From the NCBI GenBank assembly GCA_013399875.1, contig VXAZ01001116.1, forward strand, positions 2,440,546-2,504,545: DNA of 64,000 nucleotides, written 5' to 3'. This DNA comes from Gymnorhina tibicen. Taxonomy: Eukaryota; Chordata; Aves; Passeriformes; Artamidae. Below the pieces are notes generated by a model. It had not been told where the DNA came from. It did no database searches and worked only from the letters and a program-made list of their open reading frames with translations. This document shows, in pieces, positions 1 to 64,000 of this stretch. The position numbers were made by a program, and so were the translations under genes. Positions within the stretch are counted from its first letter, which is position 1. The number at the start of each line of letters is the position of its first letter.

Positions 1-780
1 TGTCTGTAAGAGATGGTGAAGAACTGGGTAGCTGCAAGTGCTTGCAAAACTTTCTCAGTCACTTGGTAGTGACTAGTCATGTAGTGACAAGTAATACTTG
101 TCATTAGGGATAGTAACGTTATTTATGGGAATATTATTTGAAGGAGGCAGTGTGTTGTAATGGTAGTGAGAGGGGAGAAGGGGAAAACACTGTAAAGGAA
201 CACCTGACTGGGGATTTTCAGCCTCACAATGGGGCCTTTTTCAACCTTGTAAAGCTGTACTGTGTTGGAAATTGCAACTATTATCTTCTACAAACAAAAG
301 GAGCTGCATGAAGTAAACTTAAAAAAAGTAACTGAAATAGTTCCCAATATAGCAAATCTGTCAAATGAAATCAGTTAATACTAAATGCCAGTCAAAGATG
401 CTCAGAAGTATAATCTGGAAACTGTTTTTGCACTTACTCTGTAAGGACTGCAATCGCCTTTTATATTCCTCATCGGAGAATATACCTTAGTTTATGAGTT
501 TGGTTATTTCAGTGCGCATCCTGTTCTAGGATTGTTATATTTTAGTGATGATTATTTCTTGATGGTTAAGGAATGTTGTGGTTTTCCTTGCTTGCCATGT
601 TGTCAGACTATTCTGTTTAAGTGATTCGTGGACTAATTGGTAATTATGGATCTTCCTTCAACTAAGCAACATATGTAATTATTTTTGAGCTGTGGTACAC
701 TTTTACTGCTTGCGTACGGGAATGGTAAATGTTTTACATAGGAGGTAAGGATATGACAGCACATTGAAATCACAGCTATT

Positions 781-823
781 GAGATATAGATGTAGATATA
801 GATAGATATAGATATAGATATAT
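781..823. repeat. GATA/GATATA microsatellite
   Basis: Imperfect tandem units of GATATA and GATA run through this stretch, interrupted once by GATGTA. It is a short simple repeat inside an intron. Nothing suggests a function, but it may be length-polymorphic. Confidence 0.8.
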
Positions 824-3800
824 AAAAAGGTAGTGAAAATTCTCTATTTGGTTTCTGCCACAGCCCCTCTTGAACAGGGTTATCTGTTCTCTGCAGAATG
901 ATAAAGATTTTCAGTCAGAGCCACTGTTCTGATTTTAATAAGCAGAATAGAAATGTTCTTGTATACGTTAGTAGCTATGGAACATAATTTCTAAGTGAGG
1001 GACTAGTCCAAGTTTGACTTCTCTGTATGTGGTCCTTGCAAACTGTACTGTAGAAAGAGCATTTCCTTGGAGAGCTGTTCTGATTATTGGTGGTGCAGGT
1101 CCTTGTGAAATTTAACTGCATGAAAGTTAAGAGTTAATTACATTTCTAACAGTGCTTCTTCATGAAAGTAGTAGTAATTGTCTCAGATAGTATTTACCAT
1201 AAATATTTTTGCCAATTAACACATTTTCATTTGAGAAGGAAGTTGATAGTCCACACAGGTGAAAACCCTGTGGCATGGGATCTTAGGGACAGATTTGTAC
1301 TGAATAAAGAAATAATGGTGTGAAGTTCCCTAAGACAGAACTGGGTAGAAAAGAACGATCCACATGGTGAATCCTGTACTGTGAGAAGGTGGAGTGTGAG
1401 TTTGGAAGCTATGTTTGTAGCACGAGCCATTAGTTTTGCCTGAACCAAGTTTCTTATTTTTGGTTCAACCTTATGCTAGGAATCTTCCTGTCCCCAAATT
1501 AGCTCAGTGTCATCACCACACTCCCTTGTGAGGAGCAGGTTTGCTTGTCCAAGCTGCGTTTCTAATGATGAAAAAGATTATTGCTTTTTCCTTAGCCATG
1601 CTTTCAGAAGATTATTCTAACAATTACTGGTAATCATAAAATAAAAGACTACAATCTTGGACCTTATAAAATAGTTGCAATATTGGCAGTTGACAGAACA
1701 AAATTGTTTGGTTTCATGCTAGGAGATATTTTCAAATTGAAAATGTAATATATATTTATTTAAGTCTTTAATGATATTTGTATTTAGTCTTCACAGGGTT
1801 ATTATTTTTCTGGAAAAGGAAGTGACCAAATGGGGTTGTGCTATGAGAATGACTGTAACTGCCATGCTGGCCTGGACAGCATCTGCTGGGTTATTGAGTC
1901 CAGTTGCTTGCTCTTTGAAACAATGACATGATATAATTGTGAAAACAAAACCCATGCATACTCATGACTGCATAACACTTACTTCTCGTCTATGATTGTC
2001 TACAGAACCAAATTGAATGGGATGAAATTAATCAGAAATTATGTTAATAAAATGAACAGTTCTCATTGATGGAGAAAATGAACAAATGTATCTGGTGTGA
2101 ACATCTCTTCATAGTTTCTGCTGAATGAGTATCTTTATGTTTTGCAAAAACATAAAGTGAAATACCCATGCCTTTTTTTCGAGTGGTGACTGGTATCAAC
2201 CTTCTGACCAAGCTTTTTAATCTGTTGTCTGATGGATGCTGAGAAACTTTGGTGTTGTAAAATATTTGTGAGACTTGTTTCATGGTAGAAACTAGCTTTT
2301 GAGCATGTTGATTTTTCTTTTATTTCCTTCATATGTTAACTGATGACTCACTGAATCTTCTTAAGCTCCTACATTTGTGGAATTTAGTTTCCATGTATCT
2401 GTAACATACTATGTTGTGAGTTGCCAGATGGAGGAGTGCTTTGAATGGAGAAGGGTATTATTGGTGGACTTAATGCCATCTCTCCTTAACTCCCTGATTC
2501 ATTATAATTTTTGTAGTCTGAAGATCACAGTAGTTAATTTTTGAGTAGGTAGTGTTGTTGCCTTACACTTTGTGGGGTCATGTTTTTATTTCACTTGTGT
2601 ATGCTTGTGTTTATGCACTTAAATTATACTGTATTGCTAACATATTACTAAATGCTCTTCTGTTTTTCTTTGCCCTCTACGCTCCTGATTGCCATAGCTC
2701 CAAGTTTATGGCAAATGCACAAATTTTTTTACAGACAGAGATTCTAAGGAGAACACTTTAAAATTGCTAAGTTTAGTTGCCTGCAGTGGCAGACAGCTTG
2801 GTTATATAATACTGCTGATGAACTCATTAAATTCCATCTTAAAAGTAGTTATATTATTTTCCATGTTGTTCCTGTTGGATAGCTATTCTGAATATTATGC
2901 TCTGATGTGATTCCATTTTCCTTTGTAGATCACTGTTGAGGTCAGTTCTCTTTAACTTCAAATGCATGCTTTCCTCTTGATAAAAATTATGGCAGCCTGT
3001 CAAATCTCAGAACTGTTTAAGCTTTCTCAGGTAGAAGGAAAATATTAGGTACAAATTCTTACCAATAAAATCTGTTAGTAGTAGAAAATTCTGAATAACT
3101 GGTTCTCAACTTTTTGTCCAGTGTGTATTAATGATAAACAGTTTAATTTTGAGATGTCTATGCAAGGCTTAAAGTATAATAATTCATTTCCACCCTGCTT
3201 TTCAACATTTTCTTTTCACATAATTTTTGTCCTAAGTGGTGCTTCATTTTTTTTTAAACATATTGTCTAAACCTAGAAACTAGCTGTGCATAAAAATTTC
3301 CATTCTCTTAGGATTAGTCATAAACCAACAATGGACTGTTACATAGCCTGTCTGGGGCATATGAAACAAAAACTCTTTCCTGAGGTGAGAAAATTACTGT
3401 ATATGAATCAAATTAAAGAATACACTTTGTTCTCCATTGTCAGGGATTTGATATGTCTCTAATTCCAGTTATACAAGATGAATATATGAGCTAGAAGCCC
3501 TCTATCTGTGGCCATGTCCTCAATTTAAAGCAAATAAGAAATAGGCCACCTGCATAATCTTTGTTCCATTCTGATTTTAATTTTGGTACTAGATTTGGAG
3601 GATACTTTTGAGTATCAGCAGGTTTCCGTAATGATGTATTTTGGTTTTAAACTTTTGGCTAAAACCAATTCTTTTGAAATATAGCACAGGCTCTCTTGGA
3701 GCATGTTTTAGTGTCTTTCTTGCCCAGTAGCTGCAGAGTTAGTTTGCTGAACTATGATATGGGAGCTTTAAGACTGATTTTTTGCCTGCAATTATTTGTG

Positions 3801-4065
3801 CCTATATTGCCTGTTTGTCAACAAAATAAGTATCTGGCCATTGTTTATTTAAGGTTGGATAGTGCCCAGCTCACCTTTTGATGCTGTTCTACTTTTTATT
3901 ATTTAATATATGAACATTAGAGCCTGACTGAAATCTAGTTGAGCGTTCTTATAGTAGTAGTAAGGTATTGATTTTGTATTACTGACTCACTACCTGGTTT
4001 CATAATTGTGTAAGTATTCTGTAAAAATTAGAACAAGTTAGGAAAGGTTGGTAAATGAGGTGTGT

Positions 4066-4265
4066 CTTTTCTATCTTTTCTTCCTTTCAGTTTCATTCTC
4101 TTTTTCTTCCAGAGCCTTTTCATTCTATTCCCCATCCTCTTCCCATTTATATTTTCTTTCTCTTGTTCATTCTGTCCCCAAATTCCCTCCTTGCATTATA
4201 GTACTCTTCATTTTCTGACATCCCATTAATCTTCCAGTCTTTATGGCTTACTTTCCCACCTCCAC
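4066..4265 (+). repeat. pyrimidine-rich tract
   Basis: About 200 bases are strongly biased to T and C on the + strand, with many CTTT, TTCC and CCCATCC runs and few purines. It is low-complexity intronic sequence. Several internal AGs follow pyrimidine runs and look like splice acceptors, but no open frame related to COG5 follows any of them. Confidence 0.6.
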
Positions 4266-5039
4266 AAGCACACCCACAGGATGCTTAGAAATTTTACAGC
4301 ATACCCAGTTGTCAAGAAACTAAACCTACAAGTCCCAGACCTGTAATACGATGCTGGGAATGCTCATTAACTCCCACACTGTTTGGAAAAAGAAACTGGT
4401 ATAGTTAGTATAAGGTCTGCAAACCATAATACATGCCTAATATTCCTTTGCTTTCCACTAAACCTGGGAACACCTCATTAGAGCTGGGAAAGAAGATGGG
4501 ACCTGGCTTTTTTTGCTTTAACTGTGGTTTTGGTCTTTATAGAAACCCTAGAAAAAATGGCACGAATGTGCAGCTATAGGGGTGTGACCTCTGAAGTGTT
4601 GGGTTTGAGGAGAACGCATTGTTTGCCAGCAGATCAGAAAAGCTGTTGCTGTAGGTGGATGTACCAGCAGCAAGTGCATCCTCAGCACGGCCGCTGCACC
4701 ACGGCCAAAGCCAAAGTGGGCTTTGTACTGGGAAGTGCCCGTGGTCTCAGCTGGTTCTGTCCAGTCTGACTGCCAGCATTTCTGTCAGACCATGTTCTTT
4801 ATTGCTGGCAGAAGTCACTAAGAAAAATGACAAAAGACTGCATCTCTAATGTGTGTGTGATCAACTGATTGCCCCCTCCACTAATTGCCTGTGAATGCTA
4901 ATTAAAAAAGCAGTATTCAGTGTATGGATGACAGTGCTTAGTTTCCAAAGGCAATAATTTGAGGCTTTTCTCTTGCTAAATAGCACCCATGCCAGTGTTT
5001 AATGTTGTTAAGTGGAATTATCATCAGATTCAATCTTAA

Positions 5040-5165
5040 TCAGAGGTCTCTTAAATAGTGGACCTGGACAGTTTTTGGGTAGTTTTCACTCCCCTGTTGA
5101 ACTCAGAGGTCTCTTAAATAGTGGACCTGGACAGTTTTTGGGTAGTTTTCACTCCCCTGTTGAAC
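5040..5165. repeat. perfect 63-bp tandem duplication
   Basis: A 63-bp unit beginning TCAGAGGTCTC and ending CCCTGTTGAAC occurs at 5040-5102 and again at 5103-5165 with no mismatch that I can find. Because 63 is a multiple of three, the open frame across it repeats a 21-residue block, but this is intron and I see no sign that it is translated. The lack of divergence points to a recent duplication or an assembly artefact. Confidence 0.9.
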
Positions 5166-5197
5166 TTTTTGTTTGTTTGTTTGTTTGTTTGTTTTTT
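5166..5197. repeat. GTTT microsatellite
   Basis: A T run followed by about six GTTT units lies immediately after the second copy of the 63-bp duplication. The adjacency suggests that slippage or unequal exchange at the simple repeat may be linked to the duplication. Confidence 0.8.
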
Positions 5198-5896
5198 AAG
5201 CTTTGGAAATAATCACTACATTGCTTTCTTTCCTAATTCTGCTGTGAGGAAGATTAAGTTATTGTCCACAGTAGAAATAGAAATGTAGAAATACAAGAAA
5301 TACTTAAATTCTGCAGTAGTCAGTAGTAGGGGCTTGACCTGCTTGCTTCTTACTATCCTTCGTTAGTACTTTTTTTTAAGCCTATATCACATTTAATTAA
5401 CTATCTGGGACTTAACTGACAGTACTGTAACAAGCACTGCATGTTAAAGCAGTATTACTAACCACACCATAGCTGAATACTGCTGTACTGTAACTAACCC
5501 CAGAATTACTGGATCAGTCGCTGGTAACCCACCCCAGGTTAGATACTGCCAGCAGTGCTTCCAGTTCCTTTCTTTCCATTCTTCATATTCTGAGGATATT
5601 ACCAAAGGGATCTAAGCAAAGCATAAACTTGGAGCTATGGCAATCAGGAGCGTAGAGGGCAAAGAAAAACAGAAGAGCATTTAGTAATATGTTAGCAATA
5701 CATCAAAGGAAATCAGTGGTCTCCTTTACCCTCTGTTCTCTGTTTTGTGGTAAGGATGCCAGTAACTTAAAATTAATTAGGAGACTGAACTTAAAAGATG
5801 AACTTGCCCACTAAAATGATGTCTTATCATGGATAAAACACCCCAGTAGAACAATTAAAGATAATAATTATTTTTTTAATATCTTTTTTTCTCCAG

Positions 5897-57623
<51,727 letters not shown>

Positions 57624-60600
57624 GTAAAAATCATGCTTCTTTCTTCTCTATGTTTATGATAATGGAGCAGTAACTTATCTTCACACTTGGACTCTTGAAA
57701 AGTAAAAAAAAATAGTGCCTCAAGAGATTATCATAAATACCATTACCTTCACTCATGGGATGAGTTGCAAAGTGGCAGAAAAAGTAAACTGAACTCTCCC
57801 CTCCACCCCCCTGTACTCAAACTCTCCAGTGCCTTTGGAAGTAGCACATAATCTTCTTGCAAAGGAAGTACCTTACTTCTTAGTATGGTTTAAATTAATA
57901 ATGAGTTTTTGCAAAACTGCCTCTCTCTCTTAGCTGTTGGAAATTCAAAGCTGTAGCTGTCCTGTCTTCTGTATCAGGAAAGAGAAGCTCTGAAAGCTTA
58001 ACCAATGTAAATGTAGGTAGAAATCTAAAACTGGAAGACCCTTATTACACACGTGGAATGTTATTCTTCAGGAAATCAGCCCATGATCTTTAGAAAGTAA
58101 TAATTACATCAGATTTTTAAAGTCTTGCTAGGGTAGATGACTTTTTAGCTAAATACTACTTTGCATCTTGAGATGTTAGGAAAAGTTATGAAGAATCTTG
58201 TTTTTCAAAACAAGCAAAGTTTTGAAGTATGTTAGAGAGAGCAGATGAGTTGTATGAACATGACAAAGCCAACCCGGGGATCCTCAGGATTCAAGACTCA
58301 GATGATCATATGGCTCCTAACGCCCTAAATTTTCCAGCCGTCTTCTCAGTGACCTTGGTGTCACCCACACCAGTGACCTGGGAAAGGCTGTCACACGTAG
58401 CTGCACCGGGCTCCATCTGGTCTGGGAGCCAGCTCTGTCCTTGAACTTCCATGCATAGATGTTGCCAGCTTTTGTTGGAGTGATAAAAGCTGACTTTTAC
58501 ATTCCAGCCAACAGTGGTTGTGCCTCAGAAAGTCAGCTGTTTTCTGTCCACACTTCTAAAGCAGCCAAGAGGAGTCTGCTATAAACATTTACACTTCCTG
58601 AAGCTGATAGCACCACACAGTCCCATGCAGTGATTGGGCCAGTTAAGGAAATACTTAGTTGATCACCAGTAGATGTTACTAGGATTTATTTCTGAAATAT
58701 TAAAATACAAACTGTGTCTCTTCATATGTGTATTTTTTGAAAATAATAGATGTGATTATTCTAGTTTGTCTACAAAACTAGCTTTTCTTGAATCTCAAGC
58801 CATGACACCAAATTACAGGGGCATGGGTAATAGGTACAGGGCTGACAGAGCTGTATATGTAATTAGCTATGAATATTTTTATGGTAATTTCTGTCCTGAT
58901 AGTACTGGCAATGCTGGCAGTGTTGAATCGCAGATATAGTAGGGAAAGCCAAGAATGCAAGTCATTTGAGAACTGGTGGGATTTTGTTCTCTTTAATTCG
59001 TTTTCACAAATTCGAAAATGCCATCCTTAAACTACAACACATTTTTGTCTTTGCTTGCAATTAAATTTCATCCAGACTGATTTAGTTAATGGGTTTGCTG
59101 GTGGTCATGTTCTGACACTGATAAATTGTTCTAACCATGGAGGTATTAAGAGACAAACCTTGGGATGAAGCTTTTAGGCTGAGACAGTGTCATCCATTAG
59201 ACCAACTAGTGAAGCGGAATACTTAAGTTTTCCTTTCAATCCTTTCAGTGAATCCTTTATGCATTTTGCATGGCTGGTTATCCATATGTAAGGCCGGCAA
59301 GCAGACATCAGTCACTAGTATGACCATGAATCACTCATATTTTCTTTAATATTCTATTGGAAGATTTCTGAGCCTGCTCTTCACGTGTCTCCTATGAACC
59401 TAAGTTAAACTACAGGCATCTTGCTCTTTTATCAGTCACCCTCTTCAGGCTTTTTCCACCTGTAGTCATTCAGCTGTGCGAGTTGAACTTTGGATGTTTG
59501 GAGCCTTCAGATCCCTGCACTGGCCTACATCAAGATAATATCTTTATGTTTGCTGCAACCTTGCAAATGGTAATTTTCTGCAACTTCCCTTTATAACAAC
59601 TGTGGAATTACTCTAGGGACCTGCTGCCTAGATATTAATTTCCTTGTGTTACCAGCATCCTTCTAGCTTCATATTAAAATTAATTGGAGCCCTTCTTCCG
59701 CTCTGTAGGTCTTAAATGCTTCACTTGCAACATGGTGTGAATGGTATGAATTAGTCCCATTCTGAGCATTTTTGTGCATTTCTTTCTGTTTGTATTCAGC
59801 ACAAGGGGTGGTATTTACCTGGCCGGAGGTATATTTGCCAGACTCCCTTTACAGTCAGCAGAGAGAAGCAGGCACTGCTGGGGCTGATTCATCTCATCCT
59901 GAAGCAGGTACCTAAAATAGGTCAGTTGCATTGTGTCCTGAAAGCTCCCATTTCCTTTGTTCAGTCAGTGGAGTGTGGGCTGGGACACAGGAGCTCTCTC
60001 AGGCAGCCAGCTGCCCTGCAGACATTTAAATTTAGGTGAGATGACCCTGCTGCAGGTGTCCTCCCCGAGCAGGGATTGTGTTGAAAGGAGCACTTCTTTA
60101 AGTGGCCAGGGGAATTTTTTTCTTTTTATTTTTATTTTTCTTTTTAAATTAAGCTTGAAAACTCAACTCTTCTCCCATAAAAGAAACCCTATTAGACGTG
60201 ACAGGATTTGAGCCTGAACGACAGTTCATCCTTCCAAGGGCCAAATTCTTACCTTTACCATTAGAGTGTGTGTGAACTCCCTTTATTCAAGCTCCCCCTT
60301 GCTGAAGCAGAGTTGAAAGCCAGGCCCAGTGAAGGGTTCATTTCCATAACGAGCTGCCGTCCTGAGCCGGGGAGCGGCTCTGACCACTCGGCTGCCCGGG
60401 GCAGGGACAAATGGCAGCTCGGGGACCAGCGTGAGAGCCCCATCTGTGCACTGGGTTCAGTCTGGCTGGGCCCAGGCCCGGCGGCTTTGCCGGGAGCCGC
60501 GGAGCCGCGCCGGGTGAGCGCCGCCCGTGCCGCAGGGGAGCGGGCGCGGGGCAGGGGCGGTGGCACCGCCGGCCGCTCAGGAACCCTGGGTGCCGCTCGG

Positions 60601-63600
60601 GTCTGTCAGCGCACGGGCCCTTGGATCTCTGCACTTACACTCTAGAATAACCGCGCGCGTCTCCTGCTCCTCTCTTGTCCTACAGGTGATGCTGTTGGAG
60701 ATTTTACTGTTCGGTTTTACAGTAATTTTTACAGCACTGGATTTAATAGACCTGGTGTCAGACAGATGTGCTCTTACACAGCATATTTTCCATTTTCTGC
60801 TTTGCCCTAAAGTTTGCAGAGCAAACAGACTTTTAACAAAGTACTAAAGGAAAGTCTGGCCCCAGCGTCCTCCAGCTGCCCTGCTGATTGATTGGGACAG
60901 AAGTGCACAGGGTGCAGCCCCACTACTGAGCAGAAATATGATCCCTGCCTCTTCTGAAGCTTATGATGTAAATCCGACTCTATTTGACCAAGGCGGAGCC
61001 CAGCAGGGCAGCGCTAGGATTCACAATTCCATATAAAATTAATTAATTAGAGTAATTCTAAATGATGCTCATTAAGATCCCTTAAGAACCACAACTCAAA
61101 TCATACTTTTTTTCCCCCTTTTAACTCTAGATATAAATCTTCATGGGTTGAAATAACATTTTAAAGAAGAGCTATCAGGGTCTTATATAATCAGCTTGTC
61201 CTGATTTCCAAGAAAGCTCATGGTTTTGCTCATGCAAGTGAAGTAATTTAATAAGTGCTTTAAAATCCTTTTCCTTATGTGGGAGGGCATCTTAAACTTA
61301 GGGCTTTTTTTTTTTTCCTTACTTCTTATGGCATTTTTAATGAAGCATTAATATATGCAGAACATCCCACCAACCCTCCTTCCATAGCTCTCTTTTACAA
61401 ACAATATTTGTAATGTATAGCATAGCTTGTCTTTTAAAATAGAAACAGATTACTGAACAGGTTTTATGTCCTCTTTAGACTAGAAGATGCTGAATTTAGG
61501 GCATTATTTAGTCTAATCCCTTCAAGAGTATGTTTTGTGTATTACATAAACAGGGTTTCTACCATCTTAAACAACAATAATATAACTATATATTACATCT
61601 TTTTATATGACAACAGCTGTGATCTCCTCTATGCTGGAGTCTTGATGATACTGCTTTCACCCATAGCGCTGTTTATTTTTCCACAACTACTTTGGCACTG
61701 GTGTTTTTACAGTGTCATCAACAGGAGTGAGCCTGCCTTTTTAAAGACAAGATTTTAATGGTAAACTGGTGCATCTGAATTGAGTCCTGTACTGCCAGCA
61801 TAGTTTACAAAAGCTCATTTGAGCTAGGACTGCTAAAGTTTAGCAAAATGTCACGGTAAATCCTGCATTTCAAGTGTTAACAAAGCCTCTGAACTAATTC
61901 ATCTCCCCAAACTAGAGTCAGGTAGGCTTCCTAGCAAGCTCCAGTGATGTTCCAGTTTGCCTGGCTCAGGCAGCCTGCACTGAAGTCAAGCTACGTGCAG
62001 CAGCAACCATCTTGCTTTGCCACAAGCAACTTTCTGCACTGTCCATACTTCTGTATGTTGCAGTCCCAAAATCCCACCCTGAAGACTTGTTGACTGTCTT
62101 CAACAAAACAAGTTCCCATCCCAAATGGTCTTCTGGAACCATGTCTACTCTATGACCATTGGTGCTTTCAGTTACCTCTTCCAGCCCATTCCTCCCTCTC
62201 ACTCTGGAGCAACCTCACCATTATTCTCTGGACTCCAAACAGCCTTTCTCCCTGGATTCATGATTTGTGCCATTTTACTACTTGGACCGTTCCTTACCAG
62301 GAATGTTGTTCCTAACAGGGTGGACAGACTTCCTGGCCTGCCACCATGGTGTCATTCCCACAGGCAGCAATGCAAAAGAGTTTCCTGAGCTTGGCCATGA
62401 TTCCCTTGTCACCTGGTAGGGTGTGGAGCTCCAGGTGACTGTGGCTGCCTCTTCGCTCCCAGCCTTTAGCAGCTGCCAGCAGTTTTTCATCCTCCTCTTG
62501 GCTGCTTTCCTACTCCTGCCCATGTGGGAGTAGGCTCCCAGCCTTCCCTGGGTGGGCACAGGGAGCAGGGAGCTCTCCAGGCCAGTTTGCTTTACCAGAA
62601 ACACTGTTCTTTCAGTGTTTCAGGTGAAGTTACCAATTATGAATGGCTTTTTAACATTCAGCTTCAGAGTGTTTAAATACTTCTACTGAAGATGCAGCCG
62701 TGGGATGCAGGAAAATAGTGAATGCAGCTGGAGTATTCAGAAAGCTTTTGTTTTCAGTTTTCATTGTTCACTGTAATGGTGTACAAGGTCTGTTTTAGAA
62801 AAATGCCTGAGAGTTCACCTTGCAGTATTGATATTACTGGTTGTCTTTGGAGTGGGTAAGTTAAGATGCTCTCAGGTTGGTCATATTGGTGAAGTTTAAC
62901 TCCATCTTTTTGAAACAATGCAAGCAAAGCCACAGTAAAAGAGAAGTGCAGGAGGAGGGACCTGCAAAACTCCTTTTAGCTGCCACTGATGGAGTTGGTT
63001 TTGCCAGTTAAATCAGATTCTTTTGGGGCAGGAGAGAAGGAAAAAAGATAAAAGCTGCTAGAAGGTGTGACAGTGGGACTGTAATACTGGTATATGGCAC
63101 TTGGCATAGCCTAAATCTCATTCCATCTTGTTTGAACTGATGGGAATAACAGTCTGGCAAAGGATTATCAAGGGCTCACACTGAGTGATTTTGGGTGCTG
63201 CTTTTAGGGTAAAGCTTCTCCCTTTCATCTATCTGGTTATTTCTGTAATCTTTTTCAAGGGCTTTTTCAAAGCAAGGAGGTAAGTCAGTTAAGGGATAGC
63301 AGTGTTACCATCTGGATAATGATGCCAACCCACAACTTCCCCAAGAGGTGTTAGAGCTTTCTAAGTTAAGCAGGTCAATATGGTTTTTTTCTATTTTCAG
63401 CTTTTGATGACTTCAGAAAACTATTTGAGCCCAACAAACTTTGAGGAGTGTATAGAAGGGAAAAGACAGGGCCACTGCTGAGTGGAAGGGGAGAGATTTA
63501 GCAAGATGAATGACAGTTACTGTAAGAAAACTGTCACAGGAGCTTCTCAGCTGTCTTTTTAATACAAGGGACTATTCTTTGTAGCAGGTAACTAACATCT

Positions 63601-64000
63601 AACATGTCTAACAATTACTGCTGACCAGAACACTTGAGTGCTGACCTGACTGGAAATGTGAGACACTTCTGACTCTTCTGAAGCATCTCCCCTCACCAGG
63701 ATGGCATCCTTGATGTCATCCTTGAGCTTTCCCTGCCTGTATCTCCCACCTGCTGCTCAGTCTGCTCATCACATGCTGGCCCCTCATTGTCGCAAGAGGC
63801 CAGTTTATCTAAAAAGCACAATTTCCTGCTATTCCATTCCCTTAGTCTCACTTTTTCTCTCTAAATCTTGGGATTTAAAATAAACCTGTTGATGTGCCTA
63901 ATCTCTCTGCAGTTCATGATGCTGATGGCCTTTGCTGGGAGCGAAGCGAGCTGCACCCAAAGCACTTTGTGGCTGCAGCAAGCAGTTTTTTAGCTGCCTC
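57624..64000 (+). other. COG5 intron 14 (5' part, at least 6.4 kb)
   Basis: This is sequence downstream of exon 14, taken as intron because the expected C-terminal coding block is absent. It holds an isolated CpG island at about 60350-60660 and otherwise AT-rich to mixed sequence. Open frames at 58229-58444, 62125-62388 and 62278-62604 (- strand) are not recognisable. A small hairpin with 8-bp arms lies at 62509-62534. The alternative, that this is intergenic and the gene ends in a different short exon, cannot be excluded from sequence alone. Confidence 0.75.
60350..60660. promoter_or_regulatory. intronic CpG island, candidate promoter
   Basis: I count by hand about 35 CpG dinucleotides in roughly 310 bases, in a window where CpG is otherwise scarce. 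The core at 60475-60600 is mostly G and C and contains a GC-box-like AGGGGCGGTGG near 60553. No TATA box is evident. A good splice donor facing right (GG followed by GTGAGC, 60513/60514) and a near-consensus one facing left on the - strand (AAAG followed by GTAAGAAT, 60253/60252) flank the core, as expected of a bidirectional or antisense promoter. Promoter activity is inferred; an unmethylated orphan island or local GC-biased sequence are alternatives. Confidence 0.6.

Larger units (their letters stand above)
1..5896 (+). other. COG5 intron upstream of visible exon 1 (3' part)
   Basis: The residues that should precede exon 1, ending around the motif LLEQGLETQ in human COG5, are not encoded anywhere here. 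This stretch is therefore intron and its donor lies before base 1. It ends in a polypyrimidine tract and CAG at 5894-5896. Contents: a GATATA-type repeat near 781-823, a pyrimidine-rich tract at 4066-4265, a perfect 63-bp tandem duplication at 5040-5165 and a GTTT run right after it. The open frames are short and resemble no protein I know. Confidence 0.85.

Noticed and set aside
5012..5212. Frame with a repeated 21-residue block
   Set aside because: It is produced by the 63-bp DNA duplication in an intron, with no start context, splice logic or homology.
58229..58444. 71-codon frame starting MLERADELYEHD
   Set aside because: It has no family resemblance that I can name and does not match the expected COG5 C-terminus.
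60268..60645. 125-codon frame across the CpG island, and its antisense counterparts
   Set aside because: Frames stay open because GC-rich DNA has few stops. The peptide is low-complexity A/G/R/P-rich and resembles nothing known.
63895..64000. Splice-acceptor-like CTCTCTGCAG at 63912 as the start of the last COG5 exon
   Set aside because: The following frame does not encode the expected C-terminal residues in the required phase.

Overview
This window is a stretch of vertebrate nuclear DNA, almost certainly from a bird. It is AT-rich, CpG-poor and intron-dominated. The interspersed repeats I can recognise are CR1 LINE fragments, the usual dominant repeat family of avian genomes, plus one probable short hAT-type DNA transposon. 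I see no prokaryotic features, no tRNA or rRNA genes and no CRISPR array. I cannot fix the species. The GGGAT-type pentanucleotide array beside a CR1 tail would suit a songbird, but that is only a hint.

The window holds one gene that I can prove: the middle and 3' part of COG5 (component of oligomeric Golgi complex 5) on the + strand. Fourteen coding exons lie between 5897 and 57623. All have GT-AG junctions and the reading phase agrees across every junction. Together they give 1,706 coding nucleotides, or 568 codons plus two bases. This is about two thirds of a protein of roughly 839 residues. The exons for about the first 230 residues lie upstream of base 1. The last coding exon, for the C-terminal ~37 residues, was not found and should lie beyond base 64000.

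Layout. 1-5896: intron with a perfect 63-bp tandem duplication and simple repeats. 5897-7435: exons 1-3, close together, with a 94-bp intron between exons 2 and 3. 7436-20173: a 12.7-kb intron with an internally deleted CR1 at about 14344-14945. 20174-25760: exons 4-7; the intron at 23545-25660 holds a 140-bp pentanucleotide array fused to the tail of a reverse-strand CR1. 25761-43561: a 17.8-kb intron with a ~197-bp hAT-like element at 29453-29649. 43562-47598: exons 8-11, including a frame-neutral 63-nt exon that matches a segment I recall as alternatively spliced in human COG5. 47599-56321: an 8.7-kb intron with a GC-richer patch and a strong short inverted repeat. 56322-57623: exons 12-14. 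57624-64000: the start of the next intron, with an isolated CpG island at about 60350-60660.

The protein is a subunit of the eight-subunit COG tether, which holds retrograde vesicles at Golgi membranes; COG5 pairs with COG7 in lobe B. The observations most worth following are the intronic CpG island with good splice donors facing both ways, the pentanucleotide array at the CR1 tail, the cassette exon, and the perfect 63-bp duplication. I found no convincing new coding system. Exon numbers in this annotation count only exons visible here. Human comparisons come from memory of the human COG5 sequence, not from an alignment.
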